Of a stretch of 64,000 nt of DNA, positions 56,213 through 64,000 are shown piece after piece (position 1 is the stretch's first letter; every line of letters begins with the position of its first letter). The stretch lies in contig JAKUHH010000059.1 in NCBI GenBank assembly GCA_022701365.1, forward strand, positions 62,001 through 126,000, read 5' to 3'. A model generated the notes under the pieces. The model did not search any database. It worked only from the letters and a program-made list of their open reading frames with translations, and was not told the DNA's origin. A program made the translations under genes and the position numbers. The stretch is from Mycocentrospora acerina (Eukaryota; Ascomycota; Dothideomycetes; Pleosporales).

Positions 56213-57626
56213 TTCAATAAGAGGTATGAGTTATTGGCGAGAGAAAATGTGCAATGAGTGATATGGTGGAGTTTGTTGCGCGGTTGATTCAAAGGGAGGG
56301 ATAGATTTTTATACCTTAGTCTGTCAATGTCCTCGTTCGGATCTTACAAGTTCCATCGTGCTCTAGTGAAAGTAGAGTACGCTTCATAGGGTATAACTCC
56401 ATTCTCACAGCTCTCCTTGTCTACAAAGCCACTACTTGGCAAGGACCAACAAGTACCGGTGTTTTTGCTTATCGTTTTTAGCTTATCCCACACATGTATG
56501 TCACTGCAACGTAGCAGCAAGTGACGACCTAATGTTGATGAGATTTAAGCCCTCGCAGCAAGTGAGCAGCACTTAATAGTACTAGCTTGCTTATCATGGG
56601 GCCTATGCATGGTGATCTTCAAGTGCCATCTCAAGCCTCAGGACCCTTTTTATGCAGATGGAAGGGACTAGTTTCCCCACAACTTCCAATTAACTCCAGA
56701 GGAACGGTTAGCGATGCTCTCTCGGTTATCTACTCTTGCTAGTAAAAGGCAAAAATCCTTTTTAGCCGCTGGATATTACTGATCACACCAAGTACGTTAA
56801 AAAAGAAATACTGCTGACGTGTGCTCTCTACTTTGATGCAATTTCTACTCAGGCGTTCGTTCTGTGCATCATGAAAGGAGTGTTACCCTTTATAAAACTG
56901 CGCACAGAATTCTCATCGTTGGCAGATTGTTTTGCAAGAGTACGCTCCAAATGGTCAGATACCTTGCAAGAATATGTCCATGTCTAAACAATAACAGGCA
57001 ACTAGCGTGCCAAAGGGAAGAATGCAAGACAGTGCGTAGGTGCTTGTGACTATTTCTAAAGAGATGAAGTGTAGCGAGGGCTGGCACACCCGACATGCGC
57101 CTTAGCCTAGTATCGGCAGCATCGATAAGTCCAGGTACGCATGCACAGAATGAGATCGAGTTCCAGCCAATGGAAGGACGAATCTGCTTTGTTACTCTCC
57201 CAGATGTGGTTGCTAATGGTGCCGAGTGGCCGTGCGTAGAGATTGAGTTTTCTAAATCTCAATGTCTATTTTTGACACATGACGAGTCCCACTGCCCAGT
57301 CATCGACACGCAAGTCACGCCGAACATCTCGTAGTAGGTATGGGCACCTCGTCCAAAGTCGACAACACGAGTAATTGATTGTCAGCGACGCGACCGGAAT
57401 ATTTGAATCGTGTCCATCTTGTTGTTCCCGCTGGCGCCTTCAACGGATTCAGCCGGGCCACTCTTCCAGCCAATCATCGCCCCTTTGCCTCCGTCATCCC
57501 CATTCCCAATCCTTCCCTATCCGCACCTCACCTCATCTACCGCCTCGCAACCCACGACCGCGCGTCCACAACCCCCGCGCACCACTTCCGTCTATAACCC
57601 CGCCACCCACAACGCTCCCACCAACA
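56213..57626. other. Intergenic region upstream of the small secreted protein
   Basis: About 1.4 kb with no secure gene. AGCAGCAAGTGA-type sequence occurs twice, near 56,512 and 56,556, as a short direct repeat. C-rich leader sequence dominates 57,430-57,620. Short ORFs here have no recognised features. Confidence 0.5.
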
Positions 57627-58214
57627 ATGCGCACACTCCCCCTCACCGCGCTCACCCTCCTCCCGCTCTTTGCTTTCGCCGACAGCGACCTCATTTCGCC
57701 GGGTCGGATAAAAGTACAACTCTTTGCGTCGCCGTCCTTTTTCAGCGAAGTCTCTGTTGATGCGTACAACAACGTGTGTCTTTCGCTAGACAACAACCTG
57801 ATTGATGGACGGGTGCAGAGTATTCTCGTAGGGGGACACGATGTCGCTAGTGTGCTGTGTAGAGACGACTATTGGGGGTGCGCGTTCTTTGAGTAAGTTG
57901 CGAATGTGCCTACTATTTGACTGTGAGGAGGCGAGAAAGAGACAAAGAGAAAGAGACAGAGCAAGAGGTGGAAGTGGAGAGCAGAGAAGGGATGGGGGAC
58001 AGAGAAGGGAACCGAGGTTACGAGCAAGGGGAAGAACAGGGGCATGGGGACAAGAAGCTGACGACCACACAGTAGCTACGATTGCAAGGCCGACGACGGC
58101 CAGTACATTACGATTTTCGACGGGGTGAATAATCTGGCGAGTGTTGGGTGGGGGACTAGAATTCACAGCTTGAAATGCCACAACTCGGATCCATCTATCA
58201 GGCGCCAAACATGA
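57627..58214 (+). CDS. Small secreted cysteine-containing protein
   Basis: Exons 57627-57892 and 58073-58214 give 135 residues. A signal peptide is clear: MRTLPLTALTLLPLFAFA followed by a likely cleavage before DSD. The mature part is about 117 residues with five cysteines (NVCLS, VLCRDD, WGCAF, YDCKA, LKCHN) and reads like a compact beta-rich domain (GGHDVASVLC, ITIFDGVNNLASVGWG). The intron is 180 bp, three times the local norm, and almost purely purine over ~90 bp. Size and secretion fit an effector or cell-wall protein, but I recognise no family. The first-exon start is the nearest ATG after a C-rich leader with context ACAATG. Confidence 0.72.
57922..58015 (+). repeat. Polypurine tract inside the intron of the secreted-protein gene
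   Basis: GAGGAG, GAGAAAGAG and GAGAAGGGA type sequence fills most of the intron with very few pyrimidines. It is low-complexity and explains the unusual intron length. Confidence 0.8.
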
Positions 58215-58592
58215 GATCAATGGAAGAGAGGGGAAGATGCGCAATGGCTGGATGTGGTAGGAAGACGAAAAGAAGAATAAGAAGGGAGGATGGGTTGTAC
58301 ATTTAATTGTGTTGTATGCCGCTTGGCATGGCGTTTGGGATGTGTTTTGGATGTTTTGCGAGGGATACCCGGATATTGCGATTGGGTTTGCATCAGGCGC
58401 TGCTGCACTGGGGTTGGCATGTTAATAGCAATAAAGATGACAAGTTTCGTGTGATTGATTGGTGGTGGTAATGGTGATATTTCTATACACAGCTGATTGT
58501 TTTACGTCATGTTTGCTCGTCAATTCGTCTACACATGGGGTATCTCCAACACCAAAACTCGCTCATCGGCTACTCTGTCCCCCCTGCCAAGT
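58215..58592. other. Convergent intergenic region
   Basis: These 378 bp separate the secreted-protein gene and the AN1 gene, which converge. Presumed 3' UTRs; nothing else seen. Confidence 0.5.
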
Positions 58593-59590
58593 CTACAGGT
58601 CAATCAGATCGGGCTCCCCATCACCCACACCCCTCAACAGCACAATCATGTTCCCATTCTTACAGCTGTCACCAATCTTCTCGCCAAACTTCAGCAGTCG
58701 TCCACCCTCGACATGGAACACGCGTAGCTTCTCTTCCTCGCCTCCTCCCCGATTGTTCACATTCTGCACTTGCAGGGCTTTGGCGGCCATGTCCAGCACC
58801 CGCCCCACTGTCCAGTCTGCGTTGTAGAAGAACTTGCCAGTAGGGAATTTGGCTTTTGTCGTATCCGCGGAAGCCTCGACATGGAGATAGATGCGCTTGT
58901 CGCTGGGTACGCTCGCCTCACCCTTTGCCACGCGCTTCAACGCGTTCAGCTCTGTTTGCGCCGCAACCGCTGCGCTCTTCGAACTCGACCCTAACCCCAG
59001 GAAGCCCGACTTCTTGCCCGCACGCCGCTTCTCGTCTTCCTTGCGCTTATTCTCGGCCCAAACCTTCAGCCTACTCAGCGCAGACGATGTGCGTTCTTGG
59101 ATGGCATTCTTGGGGCGGGCGCCTATGGGCTCGAGGTTCTTGCAGTTGTGCTCCTCCTCCATGCGGTGCTTCAGGCAGTAGTGTCTGTTGCAGCGCGTGC
59201 AGTGCACGCCCGTGACCAGGCTGGTGTAGATGAGTGTCTTGCATGCTGTTTCGGCGCATTGGCGGTCGTGGGTTTGGAGCGTGGGTTTGGGAGCAAGGGG
59301 AGCAGTGTTGGCCAGCCGGGCGGCGCGTTCACGTGCCCAAAGACCCTCGTGGGCGCATTTGTGGGAGTGTTCGGAGCGATGGTCGAGACAGAAAGTGCTA
59401 ATCAAATGAGTGAGTATGTTGAAGTATAAATACGTGGTGACTAAGCCTACCCTTTACAGCTCTGGCACTTGAACGGGAGAAAGTCGAGGACGTGGCAGTA
59501 TTCGAGCTGGCAATGCGCGCCAATGTTGTCGACATCGCCGCGCGACATCTCGACGTATGATGCTGGTGGGGTCGAATTTGAGGCCGCCAT
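58593..59590 (-). CDS. Two-AN1 zinc-finger protein with C-terminal ubiquitin-like domain (CUZ1/ZFAND1 type)
   Basis: Exons 59590-59451 and 59397-58593 give 314 residues. The first AN1 finger begins CQLEYCHVLDFLPFKCQSC and continues across the 53-bp intron as FCLDHRSEHSHKC. The second runs from CAETACKTLIYTSLVTGVHC to YCLKHRMEEEHNC. A Lys/Arg-rich linker follows. The last ~90 residues (RIYLHVEASADTTKAKFPTG, FFYNADWTVGRVLDMAAKA) form a ubiquitin-like fold. Yeast Cuz1 and animal ZFAND1 have this layout, bind the proteasome and Cdc48/p97, and act under arsenite stress and in stress-granule clearance. It is cytosolic and nuclear, and likely a conserved housekeeping gene. Confidence 0.9.
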
Positions 59591-60890
59591 GGTCACGGTA
59601 CAGCTGTGAATTTATACAGTCACGTCTGGCACGAATGTATTTGCAAAGCACGACGGTTACAAAGCCTAGGAATCGTCGAGAAAGCGGCGACTTCAGGCTA
59701 CAAGAGCTGACGACTGTCGTACTCGGAAGAGGGATTCCGAGCCAAGAGTAGATGACTAAGAGAGCTTTAGCGTCAGGGTCCAGTTTCACGTGTCGTCGAG
59801 TTTCCATCTGGTTCTCATCACTCACAGCCACGACAGCTCCTGAACACAAATGCAAAGTTGTGTCTTTACTGTGAAACTACTTCTAGATTGCTCTTTTGTA
59901 TGCTTACGTTCGTTCTAGACACAGCAAACGTGCAACACTGTGTCTCTCTCTCCACCAAGAGCACACGTTGTTCAAACCTCGCATCTGTAGAGTGCATTGA
60001 CAGCATGCTATTGAAACTTCACATAACGTCAAGAATCAATCAGATATCTTAGACTTTGTCAGCAAATGCAGGGTTGCATCTTGCACGCTTCAACTCAGAT
60101 CATATCTGTGTCCCATGTCTTGGACTCCGCGACTTCAACCTCATATTGCAGCAACGCCAATCCTCCAGCACCTTCAGCGTACATTTCTGCTTCGTTTTCA
60201 AAAACGAGCCATACGAACCGACTTAAATTATCTAGCAATGTAAATCACAGCTAAGCATTGTATAGAAACCAACGGTTATCTGATTGAGGGAGAATTATAA
60301 TATTTCCACATATTCTCCCTACTATTTGCCATCATTGTACTCAACTTTGTCCGCAGTAGTTAGCATTCGGGCCGTCAATTCTTTTGCGCCAAGGAACTGA
60401 CCCTGTCGCGTCACGTCCATGTCAAGACACTTCTCAATTTGTCGCGGGCTTCCGTCATGGGCCGATATGCCCTGCCAAGAATCGTACCCACTCGTCTTTG
60501 GAGCAACGACGAATGGAATCAGCCCGCCATATAGTCCGTGAAGAGCTCGTAAGGGTTGCTCTGAAATAACGTCCAAGCCAAGTGTTTCAATTGTACTTGA
60601 CACCGCTTTTATAAGGCCGAACATCTACTCTCCGGTCGCCTGCCGTCAGAACGTCGTAATGAGCATGGCGACGAACCTTCGTCCAAAGCGGTTCGGACGC
60701 ATGGCACCGCCGAAACAAGATGAGATAATGTGAACAACTGCCCTTGCGATCTGCGTGAGATCGTGGGCCATTATGGATCTGGGGGAGTTGTAATACATAA
60801 AGTAGCATACTCTGCCCAATTCTACACAATAGCTCTAGTCGATCCTTACAGTCCACACAACATTCGTTTCTCGCATACTCAACTCTCATT
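59591..60890. other. Intergenic region with one doubtful ORF
   Basis: This is 1.3 kb between divergent genes. A 100-codon minus-strand ORF at 60624-60322 is listed separately. Otherwise only short ORFs occur. The ~250 bp before 60891 should contain the oxidase promoter. Confidence 0.45.
60322..60624 (-). CDS. Hypothetical 100-residue ORF or gene remnant
   Basis: The ORF contains a protein-like stretch (EQPLRALHGLYGGLIPFVVA). I could not join it to an upstream exon with a consistent frame, nor recognise a family. It may be the 3' end of a decayed gene between the AN1 and oxidase genes. Confidence 0.3.
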   Translation of the reverse strand: MFGLIKAVSSTIETLGLDVISEQPLRALHGLYGGLIPFVVAPKTSGYDSWQGISAHDGSPRQIEKCLDMDVTRQGQFLGAKELTARMLTTADKVEYNDGK

Positions 60891-62447
60891 ATGAGGTCAT
60901 TCTACATGTCTTCCAAGTCCTCTGCTGGATTGCTTTCTAAATCTCTGCTCCTTGCACTCACATCGAGCGCTTTCGCTCAGGAGACCATTCAGGAATGTCT
61001 CTCAGCAAAGAACCTCCCTGTCATTACAGCACAAGATACTACCTGGCAGACCGTCACTTCGCCTTGGTCCCTGCGATACAACCCGGAACCCGCCGCTGTT
61101 GTTACTCCAGCTAATGAGGGAGACATTGCGGCGGCTCTAGAGTGTGCCGTTCAGTTCGAGACCAAGGTAACAGCTAAGAACGGCGGTCACTCGTACGGAG
61201 CCTACGGTCTCGGAGGTACGCATGATGGCGCTCTGGTGATCGATATGCAAGCTTTCACGGAGACAGTCTACGATGAGGCCACTGAACTATACACGTAAGT
61301 TACGACGCCTAAGTCTGCGAGTCAGCCACTAAATATCCACAGTTACGGAGGCGGAAGCCGTGTCGGCCCAGCCGTGACCTGGCTATGGGAGAACCATGCC
61401 CGCCATTTCCCTCACGTCCGAGCAAATTGGGTCGGGCTCGCCGGCTCTTCAATTGGTGCCGGCTTTGGCTCCACAACTCGCCAACTAGGAACACCCATGG
61501 ACTTTTTGGACAGCGTCAAGTACATGCTTTACAACGGCACCATCGTGAATGCCTCTCGCACTGAAAACTCTGACCTCTTTTGGGTCGCTCAAGGCGCCGG
61601 ATCCTCCTACGGTATCATCCTTTCTCTCACAACCAAAACCTGGAAGCCCGAACATACACATGTGACAGCTTTCGACCTCGCTCTCGGCGACGTCACCATC
61701 GAACAAGGTGTCAACGCCCTCCTTGCCGTACAAGACTACGCCCTCACCACCGCCCCTGATACATTTGCTCTCCGCTGGGCCCTCGCCACCCCCTGGTCAG
61801 GAAGCGGCTACTTCTACGGCGCCCCTGAGGACTTCAACGCAACCATCACCCCGCTACTCAACCGCCTCCCCAAAACAACAACCCTAACCACCAACGTCCA
61901 GGACTTCTGGACCATGGAAAACATCATCACCCCATCCATAAACGGCACCTCGGACACCTTCCCCGCACGCTCCATGTACCTACAGGCCCTTGTCCTCCGC
62001 GCCGACCAACCCTTCACCTACGAATCCGCCTTTGCTCTCTACAACCACACCACCTTTGCCTTCAACCGCACCGACATGACAAAATTCGGATTCCTCGACC
62101 TCTGGGGCGGCGTATCCCGCGACATCAAAGACACCGACACCTCGTACGCACACGCAAACAGCCAATGGCTCATCCGATGGGAGGGCCGTCTCGCAGCTGG
62201 ACTGACACAGTGGCCCGCCGACGGAATAGAGTACATGCAAGCCGGCTTCAGGCCGTTTGAGGAGCAACTGAAGCGCGAGGGCATTCCACTGAGGGGCTTC
62301 GTCAACTACCGCGATACGGAGCTGAGCGAGGACCAGTGGAGCGAGAGGCTGTATGGAGAAAACTTTGAGCGGATGAAGCAGATTAAGACGGTGATTGATC
62401 CCCTGGGTCTGTTCACCACGAATGATCAGAGCATTCCTTCGTCTTGA
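60891..62447 (+). CDS. Secreted FAD-linked oxidase, berberine-bridge/glucooligosaccharide-oxidase type
   Basis: Exons 60891-61294 and 61343-62447 give 502 residues; the intron is 48 bp. The N-terminal ~29 residues look like a signal peptide ending AFA-QE. The FAD-binding PCMH fold is shown by AAVVTPANEGDIAAALECA and KNGGHSYGAYGLGG, where His100 would carry the 8-alpha FAD link. The BBE C-terminal block RGFVNYRDTELS plus YGENFERMKQIKTVIDPLG is complete. Members oxidise sugars, alcohols or alkaloids and release H2O2. The second FAD-anchoring Cys, normally in a G-x-C-P-x-V-G motif, is Ala162 here (FPHVRANWVG), and the following GH is GS. Several N-x-S/T sites fit secretion. Confidence 0.88.
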
Positions 62448-63053
62448 GCGGGCAGGACCGCGGACTCATGTATTTTAGATATTGTTGTTTTTCTCAAATA
62501 GAAAGTAGAAGAGAAACCTTGGATTTATAGATTATTTACATACTTGAGATGTTGTGCGCTCTTTAGTGAGTACACAAACTCTCTTTGTGAAAGAAACTCT
62601 GCCATGACATAAATTCAATTGGACACATTCTAGAAACTTGTTTGTGAGCTGGAATTGCGTTGAATCTGATCTTGTTGAAGATACCTGCAGAGCAAATTAC
62701 TTGCTGCATAGAGTTGGTTTTTCATTGTTACCCAAGTTTTGTAGTTGTTAAAAGAGCTCAAACATGTATTTTGCAGAATTCCGACATTAATCGAAGAACT
62801 ACCTTCGAAGGTAGAGAGTATGGAATATTAAATAGTCACCTTTTCTCTGCTATTCTTCATTCTTTAGAAGGATAATATCTTATTTAAATAAAAAGGGTAT
62901 CATTTAATAAATCACTATGCCAATCCAAAAACGCCGATTCACAACTTATTCCTCTCCCTCCACAACTTATGTACTTCAAGTATAAAGATACAAATAACAA
63001 ATGCCTCCGCAACCCAATTCACCTTCTTCTTTCAAAATTTACAAGTCTTGCCA
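62448..63053. other. AT-rich convergent intergenic region
   Basis: This 606-bp spacer lies between the oxidase and the histidine kinase 3' ends. It has only short ORFs and A/T tracts. Confidence 0.5.
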
Positions 63054-64000
63054 CTATTTCTCTGCCACTCTCCCCACTAGTTCCTGAATCTTGGGCCACA
63101 ATTCTGGAATCCTAAATGGCTTTGCAATCGCATCGTCCATGCCTGCGGCAACGGCCTGGTTGACCTGCTCCGCCCTGGCATTCGCGCTAACCGCCAAGAT
63201 GGGCAGCCTCGACCCCTTGCGTGTGTGATCAACAATGGAAGGTGTGATGGGGGTCAGCGACGACGCGGAGCTGAGTCTACGCGAAGGCGTGCGCGGAGGG
63301 GCGAGAAGGCCCTGTTGCTCGTAGTCACGAATTTTCTGGGCACAGGTAAGACCATCCATGACCGGCATTTCAATATCCATAAGGATGATGTCGACGGGTT
63401 GCTTTGTCATGCTAGGGAAGTACCCGTCGCTCTGGGGCTCGCTTAGTGTTGCTTTACCGGTGTACGTGCCGCTTTCCAGACGGTTGCCACGCCAATATTC
63501 GCTCTCTTTCAGCCAGTCGAGTGCTTCTTGTCCGTTGCCTGCGACGCTAATGTTCCATCCAAAACGTTGCAGCTGTTTGCGCAAAACCTTCTGGTTGACG
63601 AGATTATCCTCTACAATCAAGACGTTGAGCTTGATGGCACGCATTGCATCTTCATCGGAGATTGTGCGCACCATTTCGGGACGAGTTGGCATTCCGTGGC
63701 CGGCTGGTGGCTCGGCGATTCGTGTGCTGATGAAGAAGGCGAACACAGAACCAATATTACTTTTCGACTTGACACCAATTGCGCCACCTTGCAAGGTAGT
63801 AAGAGATTTGGAAATGAAGAGTCCTAGTCCCGAGCCTCCGTACTTGATGTGTGTACGGGGTGAAGCTTGGGAAAACCGGGAGAAAAGCTTCTTTTGCTCC
63901 TCGAGACTCATGCCACATCCAGTATCTTCAACTTGAAGCCAAAGATAGGCTTTTTCTCCTGTTCCCCACTCAGGCGCATCAACAAGATTAGCTCGCGGAA
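63054..64000 (-). CDS. Hybrid histidine kinase, C-terminal part (runs off window)
   Basis: The reading frame is open from the window edge to the stop at 63054 (about 315 residues seen). It starts inside the HATPase domain with VEDTGCGMS (the D-x-G-x-G box), FSRFSQASPRTHIKYGGSG and GLGLFISKSL. A linker follows, then a receiver domain with LNVLIVEDNLVNQKVL, the phosphate-accepting Asp in DIILMDIEMPVMDG, and AKPF with the conserved Lys. A Ser/Pro-rich insert (PPRTPSRRLSSASSLTPITP) sits between receiver strands 3 and 4, common in fungal group hybrid kinases. It would pass phosphate to an HPt protein in stress or developmental signalling. The kinase class cannot be named without the N-terminus. 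Confidence 0.92.
   Translation of the reverse strand, partial: PRANLVDAPEWGTGEKAYLWLQVEDTGCGMSLEEQKKLFSRFSQASPRTHIKYGGSGLGLFISKSLTTLQGGAIGVKSKSNIGSVFAFFISTRIAEPPAGHGMPTRPEMVRTISDEDAMRAIKLNVLIVEDNLVNQKVLRKQLQRFGWNISVAGNGQEALDWLKESEYWRGNRLESGTYTGKATLSEPQSDGYFPSMTKQPVDIILMDIEMPVMDGLTCAQKIRDYEQQGLLAPPRTPSRRLSSASSLTPITPSIVDHTRKGSRLPILAVSANARAEQVNQAVAAGMDDAIAKPFRIPELWPKIQELVGRVAEK

Noticed and set aside
57375..57896. 173-codon ORF starting at 57375
   Set aside because: The extra N-terminal part is Pro/Arg/His-rich translation of a C-rich leader. The signal peptide begins at 57627, and the 3' end must splice at 57892.
63358..63936. 192-codon plus-strand ORF
   Set aside because: It is the antisense shadow of the histidine kinase, whose domains read clearly on the minus strand.
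1..64000. tRNA, rRNA or other structured RNA genes
   Set aside because: I looked for cloverleaf arms and rRNA-like blocks and found none I could support by eye. A covariance-model search would be decisive.

Overview
The window is from a filamentous ascomycete, most probably a Dothideomycete with a compartmented genome. Genes carry short GT-AG introns of about 46-93 bp. Families are typically fungal: Zn2Cys6 and C2H2 regulators, a HET-domain protein, a hybrid histidine kinase and a PUS4-type pseudouridine synthase. The first ~18.9 kb is an AT-rich, TpA-rich block in which transposon proteins can still be read but are riddled with TAA/TAG where CAA/CAG/TGG are expected. That is the footprint of repeat-induced point mutation (RIP). 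All gene models below were built by reading the sequence and choosing splice sites that keep frame and family motifs intact.

Bases 1-18,935 are a nest of dead transposons. The oldest recognisable host is a minus-strand Ty3/gypsy element (Gag knuckle 10854-10895, protease ~4375-4402, reverse transcriptase and RNase H ~2670-3480). A second LTR element (LTR 2376-2663) interrupts its RNase H. A 5.7-kb inverted-repeat DNA transposon (4490-10191, 8-bp target duplication GTGTTATT) lies between Gag and protease. A Fot1/pogo element (12190-15364) appears to sit in its 5' LTR, and a Tc1/mariner element (13423-14777) lies inside the Fot1. The 5.7-kb element carries about 22 triads of an 8-bp palindrome at exact 11-bp spacing, which I cannot explain.

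Bases 18,936-25,800 are a transition zone with a Zn2Cys6 regulator and a cytochrome b561-like membrane protein. Bases 25,830-43,876 hold a coherent metabolic block: a C2H2/fungal-domain regulator, SDR, amino-acid permease, PuuE/CE4-type hydrolase, zinc alcohol dehydrogenase, amidase, FMN/FAD reductase fusion, flavin monooxygenase and MFS permease. The regulator/CE4 hydrolase/amidase/SDR/monooxygenase/permease mix resembles fungal nicotinate or cyclic-imide catabolism (hxn-like). That is an inference, because the initial hydroxylase genes are not here.

Bases 43,873-48,453 hold PUS4, a C2H2 protein and an alpha/beta hydrolase. Bases 49,158-56,300 look accessory: an orphan membrane protein, a large HET protein with a 21-bp coding minisatellite, and a toroid-fold terpene-cyclase-like protein beside a 168-base assembly gap in a poly-G tract. 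Bases 57,627-64,000 hold a small secreted cysteine-containing protein, a CUZ1/ZFAND1-like AN1 protein, a secreted berberine-bridge-type FAD oxidase lacking the usual FAD-linking cysteine, and the 3' end of a hybrid histidine kinase.
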